Assembly: GCA_902550285.1 (NCBI GenBank)
Contig: CACCYQ010000003.1
Coordinates: forward strand, 1 to 43,994
Direction: 5' to 3'
Origin: an uncultured Pelagibacteraceae bacterium
Lineage (GTDB): Bacteria > Pseudomonadota > Alphaproteobacteria > Pelagibacterales > Pelagibacteraceae
DNA length: 43,994 nucleotides
Shown here: piece by piece, positions 23,860 through 32,772 of the stretch
How positions within the stretch are numbered: the first letter of the stretch is position 1
Layout of the letters: each line of letters starts with the position of its first letter
Program-made: the position numbers and the translations under genes
The notes under the pieces: generated by a model
Databases searched by the model: none
Told to the model about the DNA's origin: nothing
The model's input: only the letters and a program-made list of their open reading frames with translations

Positions 23860-25088
23860 ATTTTTTTCAATCTATCTTTAAGAATGTCCTTATCTTTCTT
23901 TGCGTCACCACATGAATTAACAATTATAATAGTATTTTTCCTAAGCTTAGGAGCAATTTTTATTGCTTCTGCAAATGCATGACTTGGCTCTAAACTTGGA
24001 TTTAATTTTTCAAGTTGTGTTACTAATTTATATGCCTGTAGCGCTTCTTCATCAGTTGCAAAAGTATATCTTGCTCTTTTTGCATCTTTTAAAAAACAAT
24101 GCATTGGGCTAACTCCAGGATAATCTAGTCCTGCACTAACAGATTCTGTTTCATTTATTTGACCTTCTTTATTTTGACAAACATATGAAGCGGCTCCATG
24201 TAAAATTCCTAGCTTGGCTCCTTGACTTAAAGGCGCGGCGTGCAACTTAGATTTTTTTGGTCCACCTGCTTCTACACCAATTAACTCAATATGTTTTTTT
24301 TTATAATCAATAAATTCACTCCAAAAACCATATGCTGAACTACCACCACCAACGCAATTAATTAATTTTATCCTTTTTGGCATTTTTTTAAAACTTGATT
24401 TAATTTGATCTTTTAATTCTCTTGATATTTGACTAGTGCTCCAACCACAAATTTTTACAAATATGTTGGGTCCAACAGTGGAACCCACACACATGTGTGT
24501 TGAGTCACAATTTGAAACCCAATATCTCATGCATTCACTTACTGCATCCACAAGGGTTTGACTACCAGTGTAGACAGGGACTATTTCAGCACCATTTTTT
24601 TTCATCGCATCACAATTTGGTTTTTGCCTTTTAATATCTTTTGCACCCATAAAGATTTTACATTTTAAACCAAATTTTTTTGCTGCCATGCTTAGCATTT
24701 TTCCCGCATAGCCTGCTCCCGTGTCTCCAACTATAAATTTCTTGCCCGCTTTTTTTGCTATTAAACAATGAACAGTGGCATTATAAATTTTATGTGCTCC
24801 TCCATTTGCATCAGATACAACTTTTGCCCAAACTTGAGCTCCTTTTAAGTGATTACTTAAATTTTCAAGCTTAATAAATCTTGTAGGAGATCCAACCCAA
24901 TTTTTAAAATATTTATCTCTTTCAAGTATAAATTTTTTATTATTTCTTAATTTTGAAAATAGTATTTCAAGATCTTCAACAGGTTTTTTTAGAGTTTCTG
25001 GTATAAAATTTCCTCCAAATTTTCCACCCCAGAAACCAAACTTATCATGTTGATCGATTAGAGGAATTTTTTTTTTAATTTTTATCAT
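23856..25088 (-). CDS. trpB: tryptophan synthase beta chain (divergent active site)
   Basis: TrpB is a PLP enzyme that joins indole and serine. The 410-residue protein has the family start (FGFWGGKFGGNFIPETL), the Schiff-base lysine in GGAHKIYNAT (K100), the phosphate loop CVGGGSSAYG, SAGLDYPGVSPMHCFLKD and LEPSHAFAEA. Several canonical positions differ: the usual KRED before the lysine motif is VSDA; the catalytic Glu 22 residues after the lysine is Asp (GDTGAGYAG, D122); the following Gln-His is Tyr-Ala; and the usual NLSGRGDKD is NSCGDAKKDKD, putting Cys where Ser normally meets the PLP ring nitrogen. Position between trpF and trpA argues for tryptophan synthase. It overlaps trpF by 14 nt. 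Confidence 0.88.
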   Translation of the reverse strand: MIKIKKKIPLIDQHDKFGFWGGKFGGNFIPETLKKPVEDLEILFSKLRNNKKFILERDKYFKNWVGSPTRFIKLENLSNHLKGAQVWAKVVSDANGGAHKIYNATVHCLIAKKAGKKFIVGDTGAGYAGKMLSMAAKKFGLKCKIFMGAKDIKRQKPNCDAMKKNGAEIVPVYTGSQTLVDAVSECMRYWVSNCDSTHMCVGSTVGPNIFVKICGWSTSQISRELKDQIKSSFKKMPKRIKLINCVGGGSSAYGFWSEFIDYKKKHIELIGVEAGGPKKSKLHAAPLSQGAKLGILHGAASYVCQNKEGQINETESVSAGLDYPGVSPMHCFLKDAKRARYTFATDEEALQAYKLVTQLEKLNPSLEPSHAFAEAIKIAPKLRKNTIIIVNSCGDAKKDKDILKDRLKKI

Positions 25089-25698
25089 TAGTTTTTTTTA
25101 AGTTTTTCAAAAATTTATTTATTTTTCTTAAATCTTTTTTATCTGAAGTTTCTAAGCTTCCAGATAGATCTATAATATCTGTTATTTTGACAAATTTATC
25201 AAGATTATCATTATACTTTATATTCCCAGCTATCATTTTTTTTTTAGAAATTTTTAAATTTTTTATCAAAGATTTATCAAAGCTCATCGATTTTTCGTAT
25301 CCCTTGCTATCAAATAAAATAATGTCTGAAATTGACATGTATTGTTTATATTTTTTTACGTCATTTTTATTTCCAATAGATAAAGCAGTTATTATTTTTT
25401 TATTATATTTTTTTTTAATAATTTTTGTTCTAATTGGATCAACATCGTATAGTTGATAATAATCAAATTTAAAATATTTTATTTTTTCTAAAAATTTTTT
25501 ATTTGGTTTAACTAATACTCCTACAAATTTTGTTTTTTTTTTATTTACATTAGTTAGTTTTTTTAAATCATTAAGCTTTACGTACCTTTTTGATTTTGGG
25601 TAATTACAGATAAATCCAATATATTTTGGTTGATGTTTATGATTTAAAATATATTGCAGTGTTTTGAAATCTTTAATTCCACAAATCTTTGCATCCAT
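25075..25698 (-). CDS. trpF: phosphoribosylanthranilate isomerase
   Basis: TrpF carries out the Amadori rearrangement of phosphoribosylanthranilate. The 207-residue TIM barrel begins MDAKICGIKD, with the catalytic Cys in KICG, followed by YIGFICNYPKSKRYV (family GFxxxPxSpRxV), KFVGVLVKP, ILFDSKG with the catalytic Asp, and IIDLSGSLETS near the phosphate site. The loop after FDSKG is shorter than the usual GGTGxxFDW. The protein is very Lys-rich, normal for this genome. It lies 2 nt after pyrF and overlaps trpB by 14 nt. Confidence 0.9.
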   Translation of the reverse strand: MDAKICGIKDFKTLQYILNHKHQPKYIGFICNYPKSKRYVKLNDLKKLTNVNKKKTKFVGVLVKPNKKFLEKIKYFKFDYYQLYDVDPIRTKIIKKKYNKKIITALSIGNKNDVKKYKQYMSISDIILFDSKGYEKSMSFDKSLIKNLKISKKKMIAGNIKYNDNLDKFVKITDIIDLSGSLETSDKKDLRKINKFLKNLKKTNDKN

Positions 25699-25700
25699 TA

Positions 25701-26381
25701 TTAGCTTAAATGACTAATTAGATTTTTTAAATTTTTTGAAATATTTCCTTTTGTAATAGATCTACCAATTACTATGCCAGTGGCACCATTATTAAAAGCG
25801 TCTTTAGGAGTGGTAACCCTTTTTTGGTCTTGAAAATTATCTCCTTTAAGTCTTATACCAGGTGTAATTATTTCCATTCCTTTGCAAATTTTTTTTAAAT
25901 ATTTTGCCTCATTTGCTGAACAAATTATTCCATCAAGTTTTGTCAATTTTGCTAGTTTTGCTAATTTAATTACTATTTGTTTTAAATTTCTGTTATAACC
26001 AATTTTTTTTAAGTCATTATTGTCCAGGCTAGTTAATGTTGTTACTCCAAGAATTTTTATTTTTCCTGATACACTTTTAACTGCTTTTAACATTTTTAAA
26101 CCACCGCTGATGTGAACGGTCAGGTAATTTATATTTTTTAAATCTTTTATTGACTTTATTGTTGATTTACATGTATTTGGAATATCTAATAATTTAAGAT
26201 CAACAAAAATAGTTTTGTTTTTTAACTTTGAAATATATATCCTTCCATTTTTTGAATTCCAAAATTCCAATCCAAATTTGTATGCAATTTTTATTTTATT
26301 AGTTTTAGTATTTTTTATTATTTTTTTAACTTTTGATATCTTATTAGTATCACAGGCAATAAAAATTTTTTTTTTAATCAT
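25701..26381 (-). CDS. pyrF: orotidine 5'-phosphate decarboxylase
   Basis: PyrF decarboxylates OMP to UMP. The 226-residue protein shows IFVDLKLLDIPNTCKSTIKS near 60, containing the D-x-K-x-x-D catalytic network (the usual His in KxHDIP is Leu), VTTLTSLDN near 116, IICSANEAKYLK near 150, and GIVIGRSITK for the phosphate site. It overlaps the ihfB end by 8 nt and precedes trpF by 2 nt, the usual alphaproteobacterial order in this region. Confidence 0.93.
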   Translation of the reverse strand: MIKKKIFIACDTNKISKVKKIIKNTKTNKIKIAYKFGLEFWNSKNGRIYISKLKNKTIFVDLKLLDIPNTCKSTIKSIKDLKNINYLTVHISGGLKMLKAVKSVSGKIKILGVTTLTSLDNNDLKKIGYNRNLKQIVIKLAKLAKLTKLDGIICSANEAKYLKKICKGMEIITPGIRLKGDNFQDQKRVTTPKDAFNNGATGIVIGRSITKGNISKNLKNLISHLS

Positions 26382-26661
26382 TATTAATTTTATTAAACAA
26401 CTCTTTTGTCATTTTAAAATGTAAATATTTTTTTTCAGGAATTTGCAGAAGTTCACCAGTTTTTGGATTTCTTGCAGCTCTTTCTTTTTGTATTTTTGTC
26501 GACCATATAGCAAAACCCCTTAACTCAACTCTTTTGTTAAGCTTTAAAGCTATTTTTATTTCCTCAAAAAAAATTTCTGTAAGTTTTGTAAGATCTTTTT
26601 TTAAAAAATTAGGGTAGCTATTTGCTAATTTTTTGATTAGTTTTGATTTAACTATTCCCAA
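26374..26661 (-). CDS. ihfB: integration host factor subunit beta
   Basis: A 95-residue DNA-bending protein of the HU/IHF family. It begins with GIVKSKLIKKLANSYPNF, continues with ALKLNKRVELRGFAIWSTKI and the beta-arm segment ERAARNPKTGELLQIPEKK, including the RNPxTG motif whose proline intercalates DNA. Encoded directly after rpsA, as ihfB is in many proteobacteria, so beta is favoured over alpha or HU. It lies 2 nt after rpsA and overlaps pyrF by 8 nt. Confidence 0.93.
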   Translation of the reverse strand: MGIVKSKLIKKLANSYPNFLKKDLTKLTEIFFEEIKIALKLNKRVELRGFAIWSTKIQKERAARNPKTGELLQIPEKKYLHFKMTKELFNKINND

Positions 26662-26663
26662 TT

Positions 26664-28406
26664 TTACTCTTTTTTAGTATTTTTTTTCTTTTCTTTTTCA
26701 TCAAGTTTTTCGGAAAGTGATGAAAATGGAAGTTGACGTCCCGATAGTGGATTTGATCCCATTTTTAAAGCCTCTTTATTTTGAAGTTCTTCTAGAAGTT
26801 TTATACTTAAAACAACTTTTCTTTTTGGAAAATCTAATTCTGATATTGCAACATCGATTCTTTCACCTCCAACAAATCTAGACGGTCTTGCATCTGCAGT
26901 ATTGATTGCTATTTGAGATTTTTTTATTAAAAATTCTAATTTAGATCCTTCAGGCTTAACAATTAAACCTTTGTTGTTAGAAGAGATAATTTGAACAGTT
27001 AATATATCTTTGATTTTTTTATCTTTAAACCAATCAAAAGGATCTTCTTGCATTTGTTTAAGGCCAACACGTACTTTTTGTTGATCTTTTTTAACTTCTA
27101 ACAATTTTACTGATAGTTCATCACCCTTTTTAAATTTTTTTAATTCTTCCTCACCATTATTTGTATAGCTTAAATCATTACAATGTAAGAACCCTTCAAT
27201 ATCAAAATCATTTAATTTAAGGTAAATGGCATACTCATTAATATTTGTTATTAAGCCTTTTATTTCGGCATTCAGAGAATGTTTTTTTAAAAGGGAGTCG
27301 TAAGGATTTTCTTTTGTTAATCTATATGAAATTGAAACTCTTCTTTTATCTTTGTCTATCTCAGTAATTACGCAGTCAATTTCATCTCCAACTTTAAAAT
27401 ATTTTTTTACAGATGGATTTTTTTTATTCCAAGTAATTTCAGATGCATGCAGCAAAGTCGAAAGGCCTGGTTCTAATTCACAAAAAGCTCCATAATCCAT
27501 TAGTTTTACTACTTTAACTTTATATACTTTGTTTAATTCATAATTTGAAATATGTTCGAAAGGATCTGGAGAAAGTTGTTTAATCGAGCAGCTTACTTGA
27601 AGTTTTTCCATGTCGACTCCAATTACTAATAAGTCATGCTTATCACCTATGTTGAAGATTTCTTCTGGATGATTAACTCTAGTGTAGCTTATTTCTTGAA
27701 GGTGAACCAGTACATCAAGTTCTGAATTTACATCAAAGAAGCAACCAAAAGAGCTATAACCTTTTACAACTGCATTTTTAATTTTATCTCCAACTTTAAA
27801 TTTTTCTACTATCTTTGCTTTATCTACTTTTTTTATTTCGCTTATAATTTGTTTTCTGGATACGCACGCATTTCCTCTAATTTTATCAAGTTTTATAAGA
27901 GCAAATTTTTGTGGCTCATTCATAAGATGAGATATATCCTTAATTGGTTTGTCAGATATTTGAGATCCAGGGCAAAAAAGTAAAGAGCCTGAATCTACAT
28001 GTTCAACAATTACACCGCCTTTACATTTTGAAGTAATTTTTCCTATTATTGGCTCTTTACTTTCATAAGCTTTAACTAATATATCCCAACCTTTTATTTT
28101 CTGTGCTTTTTGTGCCGATACAATAATATTTCCATTTTTATCTTCAATTTTTTCAAGAAATACTTGAATTTTTTCTCCAATATTAATTTTTTTTTCTAAT
28201 CCTAGTGTTTTAAGTTCATTTATATCAACAATTGGTTCAGATTTTAAACCATCAACAAATAATAATACAAATTTATCTGTAATCTTAGTGATTTTTCCTT
28301 CAATTATTTTTCCTTCGACTATATTTTTAGATTTTGATAGTTGATTACTTAATAATTTTTCAAATTCTTTATTTTTAGTATTATTTAAATCTTTATATAC
28401 GTCCAT
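26664..28406 (-). CDS. rpsA: 30S ribosomal protein S1
   Basis: S1 recruits mRNA to the 30S subunit and is essential where Shine-Dalgarno sequences are weak, which fits this genome. The 580-residue protein contains six S1 OB-fold domains, seen in repeats such as VGDKIKNAVVKGYSSFGCFF, KVKVVKLMDYGAFCELEPG, KFKKGDELSVKLLEVKKDQQ and ISYRLTKENPYD-type domain ends. The length suits a six-domain S1. It overlaps the cmk stop by one base and is followed by ihfB after 2 nt, the classic cmk-rpsA-ihfB order. Confidence 0.97.
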   Translation of the reverse strand: MDVYKDLNNTKNKEFEKLLSNQLSKSKNIVEGKIIEGKITKITDKFVLLFVDGLKSEPIVDINELKTLGLEKKINIGEKIQVFLEKIEDKNGNIIVSAQKAQKIKGWDILVKAYESKEPIIGKITSKCKGGVIVEHVDSGSLLFCPGSQISDKPIKDISHLMNEPQKFALIKLDKIRGNACVSRKQIISEIKKVDKAKIVEKFKVGDKIKNAVVKGYSSFGCFFDVNSELDVLVHLQEISYTRVNHPEEIFNIGDKHDLLVIGVDMEKLQVSCSIKQLSPDPFEHISNYELNKVYKVKVVKLMDYGAFCELEPGLSTLLHASEITWNKKNPSVKKYFKVGDEIDCVITEIDKDKRRVSISYRLTKENPYDSLLKKHSLNAEIKGLITNINEYAIYLKLNDFDIEGFLHCNDLSYTNNGEEELKKFKKGDELSVKLLEVKKDQQKVRVGLKQMQEDPFDWFKDKKIKDILTVQIISSNNKGLIVKPEGSKLEFLIKKSQIAINTADARPSRFVGGERIDVAISELDFPKRKVVLSIKLLEELQNKEALKMGSNPLSGRQLPFSSLSEKLDEKEKKKNTKKE

Positions 28407-29056
28407 TAATTTAATTTTTTATCCATTATTCTTTTTATTTTTAAAAAGCATGCTTTTTTAGATAACTTTGAGGAATTAATCAATACTTGATCTTTAGTGC
28501 GTTTTAAGGGTGAATACTTTCTCTGATAGTCACTTTTATCCCGTAATTTGATGCTTTTTAGCACTTTATTAAAAGATTCTTTGCTACTAATTTTTTTTAA
28601 TTCTAAATACCTTCTTTTTGCTCTTATCTTAATATCAGCATAAATAAAAAACTTAAACATTGCTTCTGGCATAATTTTTGTAGTTATATCTCTACCATCT
28701 AGGCAGCTTCCATGAAATTTTTTTGGAGGATTATATGCACAAGTTATTTGAAATTTATAAACTAATTTTCTTATTTTTATTTGTTTAGCTATTTGAGATG
28801 CAATTGATCCTATTTCTTCAGTTAATAATGCTTTATTTTGAAGTTGAGAAATTTTCAATTTTTTTATTTTATTTTTTAAATAAAAATATCCAAATTTTTT
28901 AGGATATTTTTTTTTTAAGAAAGCAATATATCTATATATTTTTCCTGTATCTAGATAATATAAATTGTAATGCATTGAGATTAATTTTGCTTGAGTACCA
29001 CCACCGGCAGAAGCCTCACTATCAATTGCAACTGTTATAAATTTTTTTTTGTTCAA
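28406..29056 (-). CDS. cmk: cytidylate kinase with altered P-loop
   Basis: Cmk phosphorylates CMP and dCMP. From the TTG at 29056 (TTGA overlap with the aroA stop) the protein is 216 residues, the normal length. The start MNKKKFITVAIDSEASAGGG places the P-loop in register with other Cmk proteins, where DGPAxxGKGT is usual; here the text is DSEASAGGGT, so the ATP-phosphate lysine is Gly. Other signatures remain: YYLDTGKIYR, CLDGRDITTKIMPEA, AKRRYLELKK and LRDKSDYQRKYSPLKRTKD. A longer in-frame start inside aroA is unlikely. It joins rpsA by a one-base overlap. Function as CMP kinase is strongly supported by synteny, but catalysis needs explaining. Confidence 0.9.
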   Translation of the reverse strand: MNKKKFITVAIDSEASAGGGTQAKLISMHYNLYYLDTGKIYRYIAFLKKKYPKKFGYFYLKNKIKKLKISQLQNKALLTEEIGSIASQIAKQIKIRKLVYKFQITCAYNPPKKFHGSCLDGRDITTKIMPEAMFKFFIYADIKIRAKRRYLELKKISSKESFNKVLKSIKLRDKSDYQRKYSPLKRTKDQVLINSSKLSKKACFLKIKRIMDKKLN

Positions 29057-30381
29057 TTTATTTTTGCCCCTAATTTTTTTGCAATTTTTATAAAGGAAGG
29101 GAAAGATGTATTGATGCAACTTTTATTATAAATTTTCCATTCTCCTCCAAATGATAATGCTGCTATAACAGACATCATAAAAACCCTGTGATCTTTCATA
29201 AAATTTTTAATTAAAATTTTTTTGGATAGTTTTAGATTGGGGTTACCATATATTTTTATTGAGTCTGAACGCAATTTAGTTTTTATACCCATCTTGTTTA
29301 ATATTTTGGAGGCAATTTTTAATCTAGGACTTTCTTTTTTATTTAGTTCAGAAATTTTTTTAAAATATGAAATTCCTTTTGCCTTCGATGCAACTAAAAA
29401 AATTATTAAAAATTCATCTATAGCACTAGAATTTAAACTTGAAGGGCAGTTTATAGATTTTAATTTTTTTTTACTTTTTACGAATATGTCTCCTATTATT
29501 TCCCCCTTATATTTTTTTTTATTAATTATTTTAATCCCAGCTCCCATTTTATTTAAAATGTTTATAGATCCGATTCTTGTAGAATTTACGTTTACATTTT
29601 TTATAGTTAGTTGAGAATTTTTTGAAATTAAAGTTAAGACTATAAAAAAAGACGACGAACTAATGTCTCCAGGTATTTTATAATCGAAAGATTTGAAATT
29701 TTTTTTTCCCTCAATTTCAATAAAATCATAATTTTTATCTTTTTTTATTTTCATTGGTATTTTTAAATTTTTAAATAATAGTTCAGTATGATTACGAGAT
29801 TTTTTAGCTTTGATTATTGTTTTTCCAGGCGCATTTAAAGCTGCCAGCATAATAGAACTTTTGCATTGTGCAGAACCAATGTTTTCTAAATAATTTATTG
29901 GTCGAGTAAAATTAGATCCTAAAATTGAAATTGGCAAATTTTTTCTGTTTATAGGAAAGAATTTTGCTCCAAATCTTTCTAATGGAGAAGTAACTCTGGA
30001 AAAGTCTCTAGAAGATAAACTTTTATCACCTTCAAGTTTTATTTTTTTTTTTGAAGCAACTAACAAACCTAAAATTAATCTACCGCATGTTCCAGAATTT
30101 CCAGCATTAATTGTAATATTTTTTTTGTAATTAAAACCATTGAGTCCATTTCCAAATATTTCACAAACATTATTTTTTTTTATAATTTTTATTCCTAATT
30201 TTTTTAAACAATCAATCGTACTGTTTATATCTTCAGAATTTGGCAGGTTTGATGCTATTGATCTACCAATTGCTTGAGAAGCTAGTAGTGCCCATCTTAT
30301 TGATATACTTTTATCTCCATCAACAAAAATCTTTTTATTATAAGGGCTTATTTTTTTTTTAATTACTGCAAAACCAGGCAT
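29053..30381 (-). CDS. aroA: 3-phosphoshikimate 1-carboxyvinyltransferase (EPSP synthase)
   Basis: AroA makes EPSP from shikimate-3-phosphate and PEP for aromatic amino acids and folate. The 442-residue protein shows DGDKSISIRWALLASQA near 20 (substrate Lys, Ser, Arg), INAGNSGTCGRLILGLL near 93, GSAQCKSSIMLAALNAPG near 170, IPGDISSSSFFIVLTLI near 240, KKESPRLKIA near 350 (canonically KESDR) and FMKDHRVFMMS near 392. It starts with one-base overlap on lptB and overlaps cmk by 4 nt. The aroA-cmk-rpsA order is typical. Confidence 0.95.
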   Translation of the reverse strand: MPGFAVIKKKISPYNKKIFVDGDKSISIRWALLASQAIGRSIASNLPNSEDINSTIDCLKKLGIKIIKKNNVCEIFGNGLNGFNYKKNITINAGNSGTCGRLILGLLVASKKKIKLEGDKSLSSRDFSRVTSPLERFGAKFFPINRKNLPISILGSNFTRPINYLENIGSAQCKSSIMLAALNAPGKTIIKAKKSRNHTELLFKNLKIPMKIKKDKNYDFIEIEGKKNFKSFDYKIPGDISSSSFFIVLTLISKNSQLTIKNVNVNSTRIGSINILNKMGAGIKIINKKKYKGEIIGDIFVKSKKKLKSINCPSSLNSSAIDEFLIIFLVASKAKGISYFKKISELNKKESPRLKIASKILNKMGIKTKLRSDSIKIYGNPNLKLSKKILIKNFMKDHRVFMMSVIAALSFGGEWKIYNKSCINTSFPSFIKIAKKLGAKIN

Positions 30382-31157
30382 TAATTTATTTTAAACTTGT
30401 GCCCAAAATAACTAGATTTTGCTAGTTCGTCGTTTGTTATTTCCGAAGGAGTTCCTTTGGTAATTACTTTAGCATTAGAAAGAACTATGGCAACATCTAC
30501 ACAAGACAATAGATCTCTAGCCTGATGATCACAAACTATGACAGTAATATTGGATCTAGTTTGAAGGCCAACAATTATTTGCTGTAAGTTGCTTATAGAT
30601 AAAATATCTAGGGCAGCAAATGGCTCGTCTAGTAATAAAATTTTTGGATTTCCTATTAACGATAAAGAAATGGCTAATTTTTTTTTCTGTCCACCTGATA
30701 AATTTTTCGCTTTTAAGTCAAGTGTATTTTCTAATTCAAAATCACCTATTAGTTCATCAATTTTAGATTTTCTATCTTTTTCGTCTTTAATTAGTATTTC
30801 TCCAACAGCTTTTAAATTTTCCAAAACCGAAAGATTATGAAAGTATCCAGAGTACTGTGGACAATAACCTATTCCAAATTTTGTGGTTCTTAAACTGATT
30901 GGCAATCCAGTTACGTCTGAATTTTCTATAATTACTTTTCCACTGTCTGGTTTGACCAAACCTGTAATTAAATTAAATATTGTAGACTTTCCAACCCCGT
31001 TTGGTCCCAACATTCCAAAAATTTCACCTTGGTTGATGTTAAAATTTATTTCATCAAGAACTATTCTTTTACCAAAAGTAATTGAAACTTTTTGAAAGTT
31101 AATAACTGCTTGCTGTTTTTTGAATGATTTAATTCTAAATTTTTTTATTACAGACAT
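30381..31157 (-). CDS. lptB: LPS export ABC transporter ATP-binding protein
   Basis: LptB powers extraction of LPS from the inner membrane with LptFG. The 258-residue ATPase has Walker A MLGPNGVGKSTIFNLI near 52, the Q-loop CPQYSGYF, signature NLSGGQKKKLAIS near 152, Walker B ILLLDEPFAALD near 173 and the H-loop VCDHQARDLLSC. The signature (QKKK) differs from the more usual ERRR of LptB, but the FA-LD Walker B tail and the neighbouring lptC and kdsD genes favour LptB over a branched-chain amino acid transporter ATPase. A roughly 18-residue basic N-terminal extension is present. Its start lies 2 nt after lptC. Confidence 0.88.
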   Translation of the reverse strand: MSVIKKFRIKSFKKQQAVINFQKVSITFGKRIVLDEINFNINQGEIFGMLGPNGVGKSTIFNLITGLVKPDSGKVIIENSDVTGLPISLRTTKFGIGYCPQYSGYFHNLSVLENLKAVGEILIKDEKDRKSKIDELIGDFELENTLDLKAKNLSGGQKKKLAISLSLIGNPKILLLDEPFAALDILSISNLQQIIVGLQTRSNITVIVCDHQARDLLSCVDVAIVLSNAKVITKGTPSEITNDELAKSSYFGHKFKIN

Positions 31158-31159
31158 AA

Positions 31160-31798
31160 TTAATAGATAGTTTTTACAAAAACCTTTTCATCATTATTGT
31201 TCATAAAAATTTTGGTATTTTTATCTCCAAAATCTATTTCTATGTTATCAGTAATCATTTTTGTATTATTACCCATATAAACTACATTTTCATTTATAAT
31301 AGCTAATTTATCTTGAAAAGATAAGTGTAATTTATCACTTTCAACTTTGTGGTTAATATAATTCACTTGTACATTGTTTCTAAAAAATGTTTCAACTGTA
31401 CTTTTATTATAATCTGCTGAATCAGCAGTAATTGTAATTACCTCAGAATCTCTTAAATTTATTTTTGCCTTTACTTCAGTTAGAAAAATGTTCTCGTAGT
31501 TTCTCGCATCAGTTTGACCTTCCTTTGCATGTATCTCAAATTTATTTCCAGCTGCATCCATGGCTATGTAGTTGACATTTTCAATTTTAGTTGATTCCGC
31601 AAAATCATTGCTGGAGTTATCGTTTTTTTTATTTGAAGTTTCGTCAGTCTTACTTAAAGACATTTCTATATTTTTTTCTTTACTATTATTTATTGACTTT
31701 AATTTCGTCTTTGATTTATAGTCATAAAAAAATACCAGCGATATTATAATTAAACTAAATGTTAAAAATGAGTAAATAAATATATGTTTTTTGCTCAT
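31160..31798 (-). CDS. lptC: LptC-like LPS export periplasmic protein
   Basis: A 212-residue bitopic protein: an N-terminal signal-anchor (FIYSFLTFSLIIISLVFFY, about 6-24), a low-complexity Ser/Asn/Lys linker to about 65, then a periplasmic domain with repeated beta-strand text (YIAMDAAGNKFEIHAKEG, ITITADSADYN, SDKLHLSFQDKLAIINENVV) resembling the OstA/LptC jellyroll. LptC passes LPS from LptBFG to LptA. It is placed between kdsD and lptB, as in other proteobacteria, but the lptA gene normally next to it is absent. The ending resembles OstA repeats, so a combined LptC/LptA-like role is possible but unproven. Confidence 0.75.
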   Translation of the reverse strand: MSKKHIFIYSFLTFSLIIISLVFFYDYKSKTKLKSINNSKEKNIEMSLSKTDETSNKKNDNSSNDFAESTKIENVNYIAMDAAGNKFEIHAKEGQTDARNYENIFLTEVKAKINLRDSEVITITADSADYNKSTVETFFRNNVQVNYINHKVESDKLHLSFQDKLAIINENVVYMGNNTKMITDNIEIDFGDKNTKIFMNNNDEKVFVKTIY

Positions 31799-32772
31799 TA
31801 GGAAATATTTGACTGCAGAATATTATGAATATGTATTATACCAATAGTCTTTTTCTTATTTTTGTCATGAACACATAAACTTGTGACTTTTTTTAAATTC
31901 ATTATAGATAGAGCTTCGGCAGCCAATGTTTCTTTATCAACACTTATTGGGTTTTTTTTCATAATTTTTTTAATTTTAATAGTTTTTAAATTATCAATTT
32001 TCTGACTCGATCGCTTTATATCTCCATCAGTTAATATACCACTAGTAAAACCTTTTTTGTTTTTGACTATAAGAGTTCCTAATTTTTTTTTTACCAAAAT
32101 TTTTAGAGCATATTCCATAAAAATATTTTCCTTTACAAAAGGAATTTTATTACCTGTTAACATTAAATCTTCTACAGTTTTTAACTTTGCTCCTAAGCTT
32201 CCACTTGGATGGAATTTTTTAAAATCTAATTTAGTAAATTTTCTTGAATTCATTGTTGCTACTGCCAATGCATCTCCAATACTTAATTGGATTATAGTGC
32301 TGGAAGTTGGAACTATATTGTTAGGATCGGCTTCTTTAACTTCAGGTATTAAAATTTTTATATTCGAAGATTTGTACAAAAGTGATTTTTTTTTTGACAC
32401 AATTCCTATCAATGAAATTTTGTTTCTCTTTGCATATTGGATAATATTTTTTAATTCTGAAGACTCTCCACTATAACTAATCAATATTAATACATCATTA
32501 AACCCTATTTGACCCAAATCTCCATGTGAGCAAGAACTTGCATCTACAAAAAAACTTGGTGTTCCAACGGAAGAAAGTGTTGATGAAATTTTTTTTCCGA
32601 TAATTCCTGATTTTCCTACTCCTGATATTATTATTTTTCCATTCTTACAGTTTAATATTGTTTTTACAGCTTTCTCAAAAGATTTGTTTAAATTTGATTT
32701 TAATTTTTTAAGAGAATTTATTTCTGTTTCAATTACTTTTTTTGCTATCTTATTGTAGTTAACATTTTTCAT
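31798..32772 (-). CDS. kdsD: arabinose-5-phosphate isomerase (KDO pathway)
   Basis: KdsD/KpsF converts ribulose-5-phosphate to arabinose-5-phosphate for KDO synthesis. The 324-residue protein has a SIS domain (about 35-190) with ISGVGKSGIIGKKISSTLSS, CSHGDLGQIGFNDVLILISY and SGESSELKNII, then a pair of CBS domains (about 205-320) with GILTDGDIKRS and TSLCVHDKNKKK. This SIS-plus-CBS layout and length are family-typical. It abuts the RNase D-like gene without a gap and overlaps lptC by one base. kdsB, later in the pathway, is at 38726. Confidence 0.93.
   Translation of the reverse strand: MKNVNYNKIAKKVIETEINSLKKLKSNLNKSFEKAVKTILNCKNGKIIISGVGKSGIIGKKISSTLSSVGTPSFFVDASSCSHGDLGQIGFNDVLILISYSGESSELKNIIQYAKRNKISLIGIVSKKKSLLYKSSNIKILIPEVKEADPNNIVPTSSTIIQLSIGDALAVATMNSRKFTKLDFKKFHPSGSLGAKLKTVEDLMLTGNKIPFVKENIFMEYALKILVKKKLGTLIVKNKKGFTSGILTDGDIKRSSQKIDNLKTIKIKKIMKKNPISVDKETLAAEALSIMNLKKVTSLCVHDKNKKKTIGIIHIHNILQSNIS

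Noticed and set aside
29057..29119. Longer cmk start inside aroA
   Set aside because: TTG at 29056 gives the normal Cmk length and places the P-loop near residue 12 as usual.
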